64,000 bases of DNA from Andrena cerasifolii (taxonomy: Eukaryota > Arthropoda > Insecta > Hymenoptera > Andrenidae), in contig NC_135120.1 of NCBI RefSeq assembly GCF_050908995.1, positions 17,187,433 to 17,251,432 on the forward strand. Reading direction: 5' to 3'. Position numbers and translations under genes: made by a program. How positions within the stretch are numbered: the stretch's first letter is position 1; each line of letters begins with the position of its first letter. Shown piece by piece: positions 1 through 13,740 of the stretch. Below the pieces are notes generated by a model. That model saw nothing but the letters and a program-made list of their open reading frames with translations, did not search any database and had not been told where the DNA came from.

Positions 1-681
1 GGGGAAACGTAGGGCGAATCAGCCGCGATTACTTCTAGCTGAAACAGCGGGATGAAGCCCAGGCTCGTTGCTCGATGGACTTGCTCCTCGAGGAAGTGCA
101 GCAGCTGCTGCGTCCGGTGACAAATTGCCCCAAGGTACTTATATACCAACAGATAAGTATTGCTTGCCTTTCCTCTGACTGCGAAACGTGCTGAACGATA
201 TCTTTATCTTTGTGCTCGCGGTATCGCGGCGCGGTGCGAAATAATCATGAAGGAGAAGCGAATGATAAAGGGGGACGAAAACTCGAGGAAGTGGCACAAT
301 TAAGATAATTAATGAAAAGCTAGCTGCAAATGGGTGGCACGCGTAACGAACTTTCATACGGACATTGAATCTTTTTGCTACTTTTAAACGAGAACGTTCC
401 CTGCGACCTAGAAAAATGGGCGAAATAATTAAAGTCCAGGAATTACTCGACCGACGTACCGTATTAAAAAGTCTCTTGATAAACGTTTCTCTTCCGTGCC
501 GTCGCTGCTGCTTCTGTTTCAATTATTAAAAACTTCGTAGCGTCGAAAAGTTCTGGCCGGTCGGGATAATAAAGAAACAATCAAAGCACCGAAAGAAATT
601 CTCCTTAATCACAGCGTTTAAGAAACAAGCGGGCCACGTTCCGAGGAATCGACAAAGGGACAGGCGTTTCGTTTTATTCCT
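1..681. other. no feature seen
   Basis: Unique-looking CpG-containing DNA. The minus-strand frame at 139-522 lacks any domain and is probably chance. Confidence 0.5.
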
Positions 682-685
682 TTAA

Positions 686-1402
686 GGGGTTACGCCACCC
701 CGAGGCGCTCGAAACAGCACTAAACTAGACGAATTTTTTTTACTGATACTACGGGGTTGAAAATTATTTATTTTCTTCTTATGGGTAGAGCATGTATTAG
801 TGCATGTATTGTATAAATACTGTACAAAAATATTGAAAAATGACCGAGTTATTTGTTCTCCCGCGAAGCTCGTCCGCCGTTACACGCGTGACTAACCTAA
901 CAAATTAAAACGAACCTGTTCGTTTGAAATTAAAAACCCGATGATTTTCGTGTTCCTTAATAAAATACCTACGATGTAGCATAGGGATTTGAGAAAAAAA
1001 ATTTATTGCACAAATGAGAGCAAAGTGAAAAAAATTATACGTTTTACACGTGAAAAAACGAATTTAAACCATTAATTATATACGAATGGGGTATAGGATG
1101 GAAAAACTGATATGCTACATCGTAGATAATACCATTAAGAATATGCGTGCCAAGTTTTGGAGATATTTAATAGGTCATCTTTGAAAATGTAGTTTCGAGG
1201 AAAACGCAAAAGAAGAAAAGTAGAATGGTCGCTACTTGCTGCGGAATATCGACATCCGCGCCTCGTTGAAAGCCTATAACTTGGCTATTTTGGGGAATTT
1301 TTGCGTCTACAATGACTTAAATTATTCTTAAAACTTCACGTAATAAGAAAATGCAAAGAAAAAAAAATCTTGTTTTCAAAACTTTCAGGGTGGCGTGACC
1401 CC
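686..1402. mobile_element. piggyBac-like MITE flanked by TTAA
   Basis: TTAA lies at 682-685 and 1403-1406. The ends GGGGTTACGCCACCC (686-700) and GGGTGGCGTGACCCC (1388-1402) are inverted with 14 of 15 matching. An inner inverted pair CTACGATGTAGCATA lies at 969-983 and 1111-1125. AT-rich, no transposase. The piggyBac assignment rests on the TTAA target. Confidence 0.88.
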
Positions 1403-1406
1403 TTAA

Positions 1407-3205
1407 GAGAGGAGAAACACTTGTGCCCGTTTCCTTCTTTTTAATTTCCACATATCTGACTGGCGTAAGGGCGAAAATTCCCGGGCAAACTCCCCAGCGT
1501 GATGCAAAACAATGCTTATTAGAGTGCAACCGCGGAAGCAGGCGAAACGTTTTGGTATTATAGCTTCTGCTCGTTGAATTATGTTAAGGAGAGCTGGTGA
1601 TGTTTATGGAGCCCACTAAATTCTGTTGCTCGTTTCCTCGCTCGCGCCCGCCCGCCCGCTCCTCCCGCGCAGCGCGAATAAAATTGTTTAATTAAAATGC
1701 AACCCACTTCAGTGCCCGGAGAATTAACACGCGCCGATGAAACACCACCGACCGATTAATACAAGTCCGTTCTTCGTTCTTCGCGTATCATCGATCGGCA
1801 CGTTAAATACACGCGTGGTGCAAAAGTGATGGAAATAAGGAGGAGACACTATACCGCGAGACGGCGGACGTTAACGAAATTGCCAGGCGATAATATTGGG
1901 TATTAGGAATTAGATCTGGCGAGAGCATTTAAAGATATCATAAGGGATGGATAAGGGGCGGAGAGAGGGGCGAGGGGGTGCGAGGCGTGGCGAAGCGAGG
2001 GCGTGCCGAAAACGGTGAAATTGCAGGAACGGGGCGACGGAGTCGTCGGTAGTCTTTGAATTGCTCAAGATTACGTTTTGCAGGCCATGCAGTTTCCCCG
2101 GTTCCGTGGGCTTGATAAATGCTCGAAGGAAAAAAACGAAGCCAGGACCTTTAATTTTTCACTGGCCCGGAAAAGAACGAGGTTGCTCTGAATAACGCGG
2201 TATACGACTACCAAGAGTCGCGAGCCGGCAGCCAGAGTTGTAGAAGAAAGAGCCACGGGACGAGAAGAACACTCGCGATTCTATAAATCCCGCTAACGAC
2301 CGCGCATCGATTTCATCCCCGCTCTAATATGAAAACGCGACAGCTCTCCTTCCCTTCCCCGAGAAAAATCGCGCAGGATGATCGTTGCTGCTGATTTGTC
2401 ACGAGCGGAGCAAACAATGTCCGGCTAAATCGTTGCTGGTTTTTGTCGTTGCGGTGGATTCGTTCGGTTCAAGCGAATTCTTCAGAATCGAGGGCAACGG
2501 CATTAATTAATCTTCCGCTTTCTACGAAATTAACAAAGCTGCTTAACGGAGGATCGGCGGAGCCAGCGTCCTATTACCCTAGCCCTGAAAAACAAAGCTC
2601 AAGGAAACGGACTCCCGGAGAGGCTAGCGCGTGAAAACGAGATCCCGAAAGAAACGCGAGGGCGCAACGATTTTCACGAGGATTCTTGGCACACAGGCAA
2701 CAAGGCCATTGTCTTTTTATGCGAGGACGAAGGAAACGGTGGCGGCGGGCGGAATAGAAAAATTCGAGATAAAGTGGGTGGATGGGAACGGGCATGGAAA
2801 ATAATGGAAAGGAAGGTGCTCACGGGCCAATCGAAACAACAATTTACCAGCAACTACTTTTATCTATAATGGCGGCGGACGGGAAGCCCCGATAGAACGG
2901 GCACGGAACTCCTATCGCGGCGTCCTTTTCCGATGCCGTCAGAAATTCTGCCCGCTTACTGTACCGGCGATACAGAGCTTCCCTCCCTCTCGCGTTCTTC
3001 TCGGACAAAGAAAGGAAGAACGCGTTGAGGTAACTTCAATTAAACACAATCATTATATTACGTAACACATGCGAAGCGCGTGTTAAACTAGAAGTTACCT
3101 CAACTAGTGAAACGCTGAGGCAAGCAGTGCCCTTTGAGCAGTACCTATTTAATTGTAGCGGCGAAAACCGTCAGTTGGGTGAAACGAGCGTATGAGCGTG
3201 ACGCC
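1407..3205. other. no gene seen; purine-rich patch near 1939-2005
   Basis: Short overlapping frames only. A G/A-rich stretch (GGGGCGGAGAGAGGGGCGAG) is the only compositional feature. Confidence 0.5.
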
Positions 3206-3549
3206 GGGGGCCGTCCTTAAATTACGTAAGGGTAATTTTGGGGATTTCTTACCCCCTCCCTACCCTAGTATAAGAATTCGTAAGATTTTATATTCAACCC
3301 CACCCGATTCTTACGTAATATTTTTTATATTGTATTTTTTCAGTTATTAAAACTCTTTTAAAGGTTTATATAATTCATTTAACTCGGTTTCGGGCGTGCG
3401 ATGAAACATTGTTGTTTGAGTTACTCATATTGAAAATTAAGTGAAAAAATATTACATAAAACGCTACCTGACTCCCTCTTTGTAAGAAAACGTAAGAAAT
3501 TCACGCGCCCCTGCCCCAAAAGGCTTTACGTAATTTAAGGACGACCCCC
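3206..3549. mobile_element. TIR element (344 bp), GGGGGCCGTCCTTAAATTAC ends, superfamily unassigned
   Basis: GGGGGCCGTCCTTAAATTAC at the left and GTAATTTAAGGACGACCCCC at the right are inverted with one mismatch and extend into TTACGTAA on both sides. No clear target duplication is seen. The interior is AT-rich with C-rich patches and is non-coding. Confidence 0.85.
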
Positions 3550-6500
3550 TGGGAGAACGAAGCGCGACACGCGGAAAGACAAACGACGCCGACGATTGTT
3601 CTTTTGTATCTACTTCTCTCTGTTGTAGTCTACTTTACGTAAATACATATTTTTATTATCTTAACCGTATATCCCGATCCTACATATTATTTCGTCGAAT
3701 TCGATTCGATCAAGGAAACAAACATATTACTCGAGGCAGAAGAAGTAACAGAAGAACGAGTAAACTTGTTTGTGAAGCGCGCGCGCGCGGAGCAACCCCG
3801 TGGAAAGCAGCAACGAGCTAAACGACTTTCGCGAAAACAATCGAATGGGAGGACGTAGCTGAAAGAAGAAAGTGGCGCGGGTAAAGTGGCAGAGAAAGGA
3901 AGGGACGGTGCAACCTTTGCCAGGGTTGTCGAAGAATTTGCTTTCGGCCGGTTTTCGGCCAATAGAGTGTCCACGTTTCTCCGTAGGACAAGCGTAGCTG
4001 CGCGGCGAGGTGAAACGAGAGAGAGAGAAGCAAGCGAGTCGTATTTGGTCTAGCGAGGCTTGAAGATAGAAAGAGGGTTTGCAGGAGGGATGGGAGGAGA
4101 GAAAACCATCTTCTGGTGGCTCCAGCCACGGACAATTCGCTTCGTTTAACCGGGCTGGCTGCTGGACGATGGCCAAGCGGTATCACACAGACGTTTGCTG
4201 CTCTTTTGAACGTCAGTTATGAGTCTTTCAAATTGCATCAATGCTGTACAATGGTCCCTATCCCTCTTTCCTACTTTTCCCTTCTCCCTCGCTTTTTCAT
4301 CCTCTCGCTCGCACTTAGCCGGTTCCCTCTTGATTTCTAGTTCTCGGCTGAGAAATGAAGACCCGATGCCAGGGAAAGCTTTCCTCTCCACGTCTTCTCG
4401 CGGCACTTCTGCTGCTTTCTTCGCAGCCCCTCCTGCTCCTAGATATCGATACTTTTTTCCGCCACTTTAGTTACCCGAAGGCCACCGACAAGGGATCAGC
4501 TATGATTCTGGTCTGCCATTTGCCGGGTTGCGTCACCCTCCCGCGATTTCCAAACGAAAGCGATAGCCTTGAGTAAACTCTGGCCTTTGTTCGGCCAAGC
4601 GGTGGGAGCGTGCAGATAATTGTACCGGGACGAGATCCGTCGAGAGAGATTTCCAAGGGGAAGACATTCTTCTTCTAACCATGTTGGCTGGCAACTTTTC
4701 GAAAAGAAACCTGAAACTTATCTGTACACTTTATTCCATTTCTCTGAGGAACCGAGCGTGGTTCTTTTTCAGCAACGGAAAAGCGTTTCAGCCGTCTCCA
4801 TTCTTCTCGAACCGCCTCCCCCTTGCAAATTCATGCTTATTAATACCCTTTTTTGTTTTTAAAGTCGTTAACTGGCCCGCGGCAAGGCGTGCGGGTAACT
4901 TTAAATCATTCCGTGTTCCTTGACGCTAATTCCCGCGAAAAGCAACCAGCGAGAAATTTCTCCACAACCGCTCCAATTACGCGCAAATAGTTATCCAAAG
5001 CGGCGAACAAAGGGTAATCCATTATGTTTCGCTTCTAGCATCTTCCGGGGATAATTCCTGCTCGTTATACGGCCAGGTCGTTTTTCTTCTTCCCGTTTCA
5101 CGTCGTGGATTAAAGGGGCCCGGCTTCCCCCGATTTTCTAACTCGATGCGGCCGACGATGCACTCGGAGCAGCAGGAAGTAGTTAGAGCGCTGCGTGATG
5201 GCGTATCAGAGCTTCCTCCGCGGAAGCAATTTTCTAAGCCCTCTTCGATTACTTCGGCCCGATCAACGAAATTTACTTTCATCCACGGCGGCAAATTTCT
5301 AGCGCGGGGATATCGACATAATAGAGCCGATTTTCCTTGTTCACCAGCCCCAACACACAACTCTCTATCCGCTCTCGCGTGCAAAATCTGTAAACGGCAA
5401 ATGTCCCGGGAATGAAGAAAAGCAAACGATGGAAATTTGTTACTTCGAAAGCGCGCATCTCAAACTGAATCGTTGAGATACGAGGCTGTGGAATCATGCA
5501 AACTTGATGGACGCGCGAGAGTTGAAGGATACAACGTCAAACAGCTGCAGAGGAGAATATTTGCTTTTTCCCTCGGTCTATCGTGCTTGACCGGTCAAAG
5601 GAGGCGTTGATCGATCAGGCGATTCGAATAAAATTGTCCTCGGTGCGCGAGATCCGTTGCAGCGTCTCGTGGCGATCGCAGCCGTTCGAGGAGGGCAGCT
5701 TTTACAAGCGACGGTGGCTTCTATTCTTCACTTCGGCGAAGACTTGCTTGACGCGCGATATCTGCCGATGGAACGGAATGGAAATCAATCGAGCTTTCTT
5801 GCGGTACATATTTCAATGAGAAAGCGAGGAAGCGGGGGGAGAAGCGAGAAAGCATCGGGGACCGCGGTAAAATCCACGGCCATTCTGCCAACCAAATATA
5901 GGCTTGTATTTCAACCGCCCCGCCTTTTTTGTTGCCTATGGCATCCATATTCTGTGTCCTCGTTTTTCTTCCCTGGAACCTACAAAAAAAAAATTCCATT
6001 CGTCGTTTTACTTTTCGTGTGTCCTCGATCGTCGGCTCCGCGCAACGTACCAACATTGCGGGGGTTGTTTGTTTGTCGGTTGCAGGGTTGCACGGTTGCA
6101 CGCGTGACACGCACCTCGGTATCGGCGCACGTAAATGGGATTGCTTTCGAAAATATCGTAAAAGGACGCGAAGACACGAGCGATCGATCGAACAATGCCC
6201 GGCCCCAAGTGCGGAATGTGCGCGCCAGCGCCTGTGTACGTGCGGATGCAGCGGCATATCGTTGGAAAGATTCCTACGTACGGCATACCGTGCCCGTATT
6301 CATTGCGAAACATTCGGAACAACCGGAAATGATCCGACCGTGTTGCTTTTACACTTTGTCCGTATCATCCAGCGGGACCAGTACTTTGGTTTTCTTCGAT
6401 TCCCTTGCGCTTTTGCCATTCCCTTTCAATCGGGACACGCGATCGCATAGTTTGGCGAGGTAGACGGTGCGCGGAATGGGAATGGAAAAGCGGGAGGCCG

Positions 6501-6573
6501 AAAATGATAATTCTACTAGATACGCGCTTTCCTTTCTCTGTCGGAGACGAACGAACGTTGCAGTTCAACCGAT
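3550..6573. other. no gene seen
   Basis: Many overlapping frames on both strands, including a 268-codon plus frame at 5657-6463 opposed by a 178-codon minus frame. None shows a domain, and they look like stop-poor GC-rich noise. Confidence 0.5.
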
Positions 6574-8190
6574 TTATTATTATTATTATTATTATTAAAT
6601 GACTTTATTGCACGGTTACAATTAAAATTCAAAATTAAAATTAAATTTACAATGGCGAGCAGGTGAAGTTCAGCATTAACTGCTGCTCTACAAGCTAACC
6701 TAAAGAGCCACTGGGAGATAGGAAAAGAAAGAAAGTAACGATGTAACGACTACAGAGGAAACCGTGAGAGAATGATAGAACGAGCATTAAGTTTAAAGGA
6801 GGCATAAAACGACAGAGGACGTATACTAGATGGAATGGAGGTATAATAATAGGAGGCTGAGCAGGAGAAGGACGCAGTGAATTTACAAGAGTGATGGCGA
6901 GGCACAGACAAATCGAAACAACTTCTTCGGCAATTTGGACAACTTTTTAATAGGAAAACAATTTAATTTCGACATTGCTGTAAAACTGGCCTTCCAGGAA
7001 TTCATTGACTCTCGTCCGCCAGGGTTTTATACCACCGGCCTGCACAACCTGCCGCTTAAATGGCAAAAGGGTATATGCAATATGGGTGCATACCTTGATG
7101 AATAAAATAATTCCTTTTATTTGTAAGTTATCAACCAACTTTGCCTGTTTGTCTACAAATTTCATCCTTGACGACCTGATAGTTGAAAATATACGACGCG
7201 AAGGGTACAGGGAGCGCAAGCGAGAGAAGGCAGAACAACACAACACAGCAACATGACGGTCAAAACACCAGTGGGGATCAAAGGTCACACCTAAGTTGTT
7301 TAGCATAGGTTGCACACCAAGGGCAGATGAGCGAAAGGATATGAGGACAGGTTACTGAAGAGAACAGGAGATCCAGCAACTAGAGCAGTAGTTTTAGCAG
7401 GATTTAACTGGAGACCGTGAGAGTCACACCAACGTACAAGTTGACGTAGATCAGCTTCAATTTCTGTATCGGCTAAATCAGCGCAGCTAGGGTCAAAAAC
7501 CTTGATAAGCTGGGTGTCATCAGCGTACACATAAGCCTGGCAATGATTACACACTGCAGGCAAATCGCACACATAGGTATTAAACAGAAACGGACCTAGG
7601 TCAGAGCCTTGCGGAACTCCAGGAAAGGTCCACGAGAAAGATAAGATTTGAAAAATGACAAGGCACTAGGCGGACAGTCCAAGATGATCTAACTTAGCGC
7701 ACAGCAAGTTGCGATCAATTGTATCGAAAGCTTTTGAGAAGTGCAGAGACGCGATACATGTTAAGCGACGCGAGTCAAACGCACGAAGTAAGTACAGTGT
7801 CCGAGATATGAAGCAAGGCAGTGCTTGTACAGTGACCTCTACGAAAGCCCGATTGGAAAGGCGGAATAGCGCTGCAGGAGTCAAAGTACCTGATCAGCTG
7901 TGCAAAGCAAAGGTTTTCAAGAACTTTGGACAGGTAGGGCGTAAGGGAAATAGGACAAAGAGAGTCGAGGGTGGTGGCATTAGCCGACTTCGGAATAGGA
8001 TAGACAAAGGAATGCTTCCAAGCAGCGGGGAAGGATTTAATGGACAAATCAGATTGACCGGGAAGCACGGCTGAAGTGAGCGGGTAAAAAGCGTACACAG
8101 AGGGGTGTAATGGGTTGCGGTTACTATCCGTTTCATCGATTTACCCGAAAACGATGTAAAAGTATCGCTCACGCGATGCTCATTAGCATT
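6574..8190 (-). mobile_element. 5'-truncated non-LTR retrotransposon with broken reverse transcriptase
   Basis: Read on the minus strand, broken frames carry a reverse-transcriptase series: FPAAWKHSFVYPIPK and PISLTPYLSKVLE (about 8050-7930), FQSGFRRGHCTSTALL (about 7860-7810), LHFSKAFDTIDRNLL (about 7750-7700), GVPQGSDLGPFLF (about 7620-7580), and the catalytic-site motif YVYADDTQL (about 7530-7500). A thumb-like C-terminal part (LGVTFDPHWCFDRHV) follows near 7290. These motifs sit in different frames, so the copy is dead. The 3' end is at the left: an AATAAA near 6611 and a (TTA/TAA)n tail at 6574-6598. The 5' edge near 8190 is approximate and the ORF1 region is missing. The motif wording suggests the Jockey/CR1 group. 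The exact clade is not certain. Confidence 0.9.
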
Positions 8191-11100
8191 TAGAGTGGCG
8201 AGGGATTTATTCTCCGGCTGTGACTGCTGGATCACGACACGGTATGCATAGGATTATCTCCGAGCACCTGGACAATAGTGACCTAATCCATTTACAAAGA
8301 AAACGAGCTACTTTCCTGTCCTTTCCGCCCTCCTCTTTCCCGTGCACCCGTGCACCGCCATTACTCTTGCCGCGCGATATAACGGATCCGACGTTTGCCT
8401 TGCATCTTTCATTTTCATTCTCCTTTTCATTTTCATTTTCGTTTTCATTCTTATGCGGCACGTTGCAAAGGCGTAACGAGAAAATAAAATAGGCGAGCAG
8501 CAGCGTTGCCACAGGAACCCCCAACACGCTCGACATTTACTTCTTATTCACCCCGTGCACCTACCTGGGCTATTCTTAACGATCGCGTCGCGAGGAGACC
8601 TACACGCACCTCTTTGCGATTAACCTTTCCCTTTGTAATTAATCACCTTTCGTCGCGGCTGTATTTAGGTGCTGCAACATTAACGGCACCGTATGCAATG
8701 CCGCGCACGCTGCTGCTTCCCGAGTCCGGTCGAAAAAATTTAACGCCACTCGAAGGAAGTCGTTCATCGTACACCGCGAGTGTTTCTCGTAATCCCCTTT
8801 GTATAGTATTGCTGCACTTAAAAATTAGTACGTATACCGTTACGGCGACGTCGCTTCGGGGCTTAGGGTAAACCGATATTTGAAAAGCACTCTCGTTGCG
8901 CCGCTACCCCGGCCTATCGAGTTTCAGACGACTTCATAAAGCCTCGGAACGCCAAGTATTTTTTTCATTGTTCCGCATTACCCATCGCGGGTCGGGTTAT
9001 TCGATTCAACGGGACCCCCGTGAAAAGCGGAAAGCTACGGGTGAGTCTCGCGTTGGAGGTTGGGCTCGGAGTGGAGCGCCCGATGCCACGAGTTACTGCA
9101 ACGCCATCCGCATTGCCGCGTCGCGTCTGCTTGCAACTTAAGCGTGTAAATGCAGCTGCTTTGTATTTGCGGCCTGACCTCGTCGAGTCGGCCGATTATA
9201 TCACGGCTGGTGGAAATCCGAGCATTCTTGGTGAAACGCCGTCTGTCGCCAGGCTTGCAGCGTACCTCTCGCCTCTTGCCTCGTGGCTCGAGCTCCCTGC
9301 TCCGTGCTTCGTGGTGCGCGAGAAGTTACAGCTTTCCCTCAAAACAGATTGTCGTTGGTACCGGTTCCCTCCTGCAACCTACTCCTACTTAAGTATCTAT
9401 GACTGCGTTCCCCTAATTCTCTCATCATTGTTCGATCCCCGCGAGGTGGAAAGTTGGTGGGGAAACTTGTCGAGCACAGGCTGTTCCCCGCACAAGACTC
9501 CATTTACGCGCCTGTCCATTACTGGCTGTTTCCACTGTACAGACGTCCGTAACCGTAACCACTGACGGTTGCGGTGGTTGGCTCGAGTAGTGTACTATGT
9601 ATCGTGGAATCGTTGTAACACCTTCATTGCAGATTACAGACTCGTTTTCAATGCAACCAGAAATTTGTTATATTTCCTTTCTCGCTGGCGCTGCACACGC
9701 AAATTGGTAATTACTTAATGAACGTCAAACGAAAATCAAGTTTCGCGAGATTCTTTCGGGCTAATAATCGGTCCCTCTCGGGACAGGAAAATTAAGGAGA
9801 AGTTAATAAAATCGGAAACTGCCAGACAACCGTCCAGAAGGCACACAATTCTCTCCCCTCCCACCGAGGGAGCCCGAGCAGCTGCAACTTATTTAAAACT
9901 TGCAACGCGACTTCCTCCGCCACCGAGAAGCCCGAGTCCTCCCTTTTATTCTCGAAATATTATATAGAATCCGTCTGCGAAACTTCGTATTCCGATTCGT
10001 CGCGTTAAAACCCGGCGGAAAAGCGCACCCGTGCCGAGCCCGTTAAGCGAACCGTTTATCGAATTAAGCTCGATCGTTTTTCTCGCTCCGGTTCTGCGAG
10101 TAATTGCGTTCGTTTATCATATGGATCGTGATTATTTACTTAATGAAGCGAACGAAACGCTCAATTAAAGTCTGTTGAATTATTCCACGCGGCAGAGGTA
10201 AAATTACTGCGGAACGTTTTCAAATAACACTCGTCATTACGATTCAGTGCCGCTGTAATTTACAAGCGTGTAATTATAAATTCTGATGGCCAGCGAGTGC
10301 TGTGATACGCCGTTCAAATGCTCAGGGGCAATCATAATTTCAATCGATACATTTCCGAAACACAGCCATCCGGAGCTTTCGCTGCAGTCTGGGTAGCATG
10401 TCAAGTAATTAAAATGCAAGAATACACCGCGCAATTAAGAACGCTGTGGGGAAGATAGAAAGGTAAAAAGTGGGAGGTAGGGCGAACGAAAATTCTTTCC
10501 TCGCTTAAACGCAGCGTGGGTGGAATTAGTTGCGGCATCTAAAAGTTCGTAGCTGGACTTCAAAGGACGGCATTTGGGGCTACCGAAACTTTCTATTTGA
10601 ACTATGTTAACCTTATTACGATATAACGCGAGGCGTAAGTACGCAGAGATGCAGCCATTCACGTGTTGCGCGATATACTAAATTGTTTGGGAACTCGTGT
10701 AACGTAACATTTGCATAACAACGTTAAGCTTATTACGTTGCGCTTGTATCATCGGTCCATCAGAATCGAACACTTAACCAGCCTTCAACTTTGTCCCCAT
10801 CGTTCTGCTGGTATGCCTCGACCGACATGCGGGACAGTGTTCCCAGTTTGCGACGGGAATTCGTGCGAGCGTAATTTATAGTTGGGATACGCTTCATCGG
10901 GATAAACGATTCAACCGAATAAATGGCTCGTCATAAACAATAACGAATTCGTTTGTTGCGCAAGCTGTTCGAGGAGATTAATGAATTCCTGGAGGATGGC
11001 ACGTTTCTGGGTGAACGTTTTCAAATTGCCTCTATTTGCATCAGCAGCACGAGTTATTCGTGTTGGAGATTGGCTGCAGATTCAACGATGGATCCTAATT

Positions 11101-13740
11101 AATTGAAATTCTTCAGGAGCACGAGAATCGTGGAATTCGCGCAGCACAGTGTTTCGAGCCTTACTCTATCGAACAGCCAGGTCATTTCGAGGGTCCGAGT
11201 TCAGTGGGTCAGACCGCAGTCCCCCCTTAAAACAGAATCGAAATCACTCGTTCAAAATCACTTCTGTTGACAGAAACTTGAAAGCGGTACTAATAACTGA
11301 GTCGCTTTCGACGTGCAATTTTTACCAATTTCCAAATGGAAAACATTCTTCTTGCTCCCGTTTAGAACATTCGAGGGCCGCGATAGTGCGCTTTGAAAAA
11401 ACCCTTCGACCTGAATTTATTCAGTCTCGGATGGTTCAGTGGCTACGTACTGCCGACGTGAAAAACGTTGAAGCAGTTTTTCAGAAGCGCAGCTTATATT
11501 AAACTTTCGGACAGTCGAGTCACGGACACGGTGCGCCGAGTATCCCTTCCTTAGATAAGAGTGTTAACAGGCTGGCGAGTTGTGATCCTCGATCTTGGCG
11601 AGTTGCAGGCCCACGTAAGCCAGCAGTAGTTAGTCTCGCGAAGACTGCCCGCTAATCCCTCGTCAGCGACCGCGAAACTTTCTCCCTGCCCGTTCCCTAC
11701 CCCCTAAGTGCTAATGCGCTTAATTATTGTCACGTGCTATTTGCCAGCTACCTTAACCAAACGTCTCGACAGGTACTTTGAGAAATTGTGAAAGACAGTA
11801 CCTCGGGTGGTTTCCTTTCCAGATGGAAAGCAAAGTGTCCCAGTCTGTTTACCGATGCCCATCACTCTTCTTCCGGAATCTTCAAAATAGGTATCTTCAA
11901 AAATAGGGGTTGGCGAATTTCAGCGACGTCTCGGTTGACCGCGTGCTTTATAGGACGGAGTTTAGAACGCAAAGGAGTGGATAAAGTTCTTGTTCGAACC
12001 AGAAATTAAGCGATCGCAAAAAAATTGTTAATAACGCGGGAGGGAAAAGTTGGCCGGGGTGAAGTTTGTAGGTAGATATACGCGGTTCCAGAGAGCTACG
12101 CTGTCTGAAAATGTATGCGAACAAGAGCCCGAGGAGGAGAACCATGAAATATCCTTTACGGTTAAACGAGGTCATCTCAAAGTAATGAGCACCGTTTTAA
12201 GGAATTATTAAAGAGATAGCCTACTTTTCGTGCACGTACAACGGAACGCGCGAAGAATTATTATGACATTCAGCTACCGCGAAACCGTGCTATTATAAAT
12301 ACAGGAACACCGCGAGCTGCGCTAATAATGTGGCGCTACTAGCTAGCGGGCGATATTAACTGCAAAAGGCTGGCCTTAACTGTATTAAACTTTCCACTAG
12401 TACAAGGAATACTTTTATCCAATCAATTTACTGTCTTATCTAGTCCATAGAGTACGCGCAATGTCTCAAAGCCTTTATACGCTTCCTGTAAGCGTTGCGT
12501 TGTCATTTTTAACCCTGCCCGCGGAAATCCAGGCGCGCAGTAAATTTTTTTCCCCTACAAAGCCCTCTAATTCATTTCGCTAAAGGAAAAGTTTTCTCGT
12601 AACCTTCAGCGATGATCCTCCAACGCAAAGTGAAATTTTCATTCCCAGCGTTCCTGGATGCAGCGTACAGTGAAGTCCCCTCCATTGCCCGCGAGCGTTA
12701 ACCGTGTCATATTAGAATCGGCCTTAATTGGTACCCCTCGAATTAAGAAAATGATAATGCGAGTAAATACGAAGTACCTACGTACAAACAGCCTGGCCGT
12801 GCTACAGTTCAACCTGAGAACACTGCGTATTCACTAAAGCATTTAGCCTGATGAGAGCAAAGTGTAGTCAATTGCGATACGGTGTACCCACTTTACTTAG
12901 TCATGGTGAGCACTCGAGCCTCAACTCGTCACGAAGACTCTTTTCATTTTCAATCAGCGCAATTAAATTTTAAATTCCACACTTTGCGGTACATATTTAA
13001 AGAGGAATTACACGAAATGTAATATCGGTTAAAGTTAGCTCATGTTTGTCCCATGTGAAATTCAATTCTCGATTTCACCTCCGGAAACAAGGTCAGGTAT
13101 AAATCCACCCGAATATGAGGGCAACGGTATCATACTCCGATTACACCGATACCATTACAGAGCAACATGAATGCATCCGAGGTTACATTGTCTGAAACAA
13201 GGTTGCTGTTTCTAAAGGTTCTGGTTCTGATAAGAGGGTTGTGACGAACCGCATGGCAGCTACCCTAGCCCAGCGACACGTACAGCTTCGATACCGTTAT
13301 TGAAGCTTGTTATGAAAATTTCTGGGTCGCCCAGGTGGAAGGATCTGACCACGCGGTGTTGGAATGATATTATACGGAGAAGTAAATCGGAATCGTTCGA
13401 TCGTGACCATCACCCGCGGAATCTGAAACAATTCCACGGTTCGTTTCACATTAGTGGATGACACGCAGGCGTGTCCGTGGGAAGAATTTCGATAGCGCAG
13501 CGCGCGTTGTAAATAGCGGGGGCGAAGGTTATCGTAACAGTTTGCATAGGGTGATCGTTGGCAATGTAATCGTCGGGTATCGAGTGCTGGCACGGGTACG
13601 CGTCATCGTAACAAGCAATCGCGCTATCGAATTTAACAGGCAACGGATACGACGTCGTGTATAGTGGTCGAGCCGTCGATCATCGCAATAATAATACAAG
13701 CGGTATCGACTGCCGTTAGCGGCACTGTTGGCATTCTAGC
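8191..13740. other. transposon-free upstream flank of the Dpr gene
   Basis: No inverted-repeat element, retrotransposon motif or convincing exon is visible apart from the CATTTT repeat. The 181-codon frame at 9020-9565 has no domain. May hold upstream regulatory DNA. Confidence 0.45.
8402..8452. repeat. (CATTTT)n low-complexity repeat
   Basis: Six or seven imperfect CATTTT units (TTCATTTTCATTCTC and so on). It generates Phe/Ser-rich and Glu/Asn-rich frames on the two strands that are not genes. Confidence 0.85.

Noticed and set aside
5657..6463. 268-codon plus-strand frame
   Set aside because: No domain. It is opposed by long open frames on the minus strand, has mixed composition, and lies in stop-poor GC-rich DNA.
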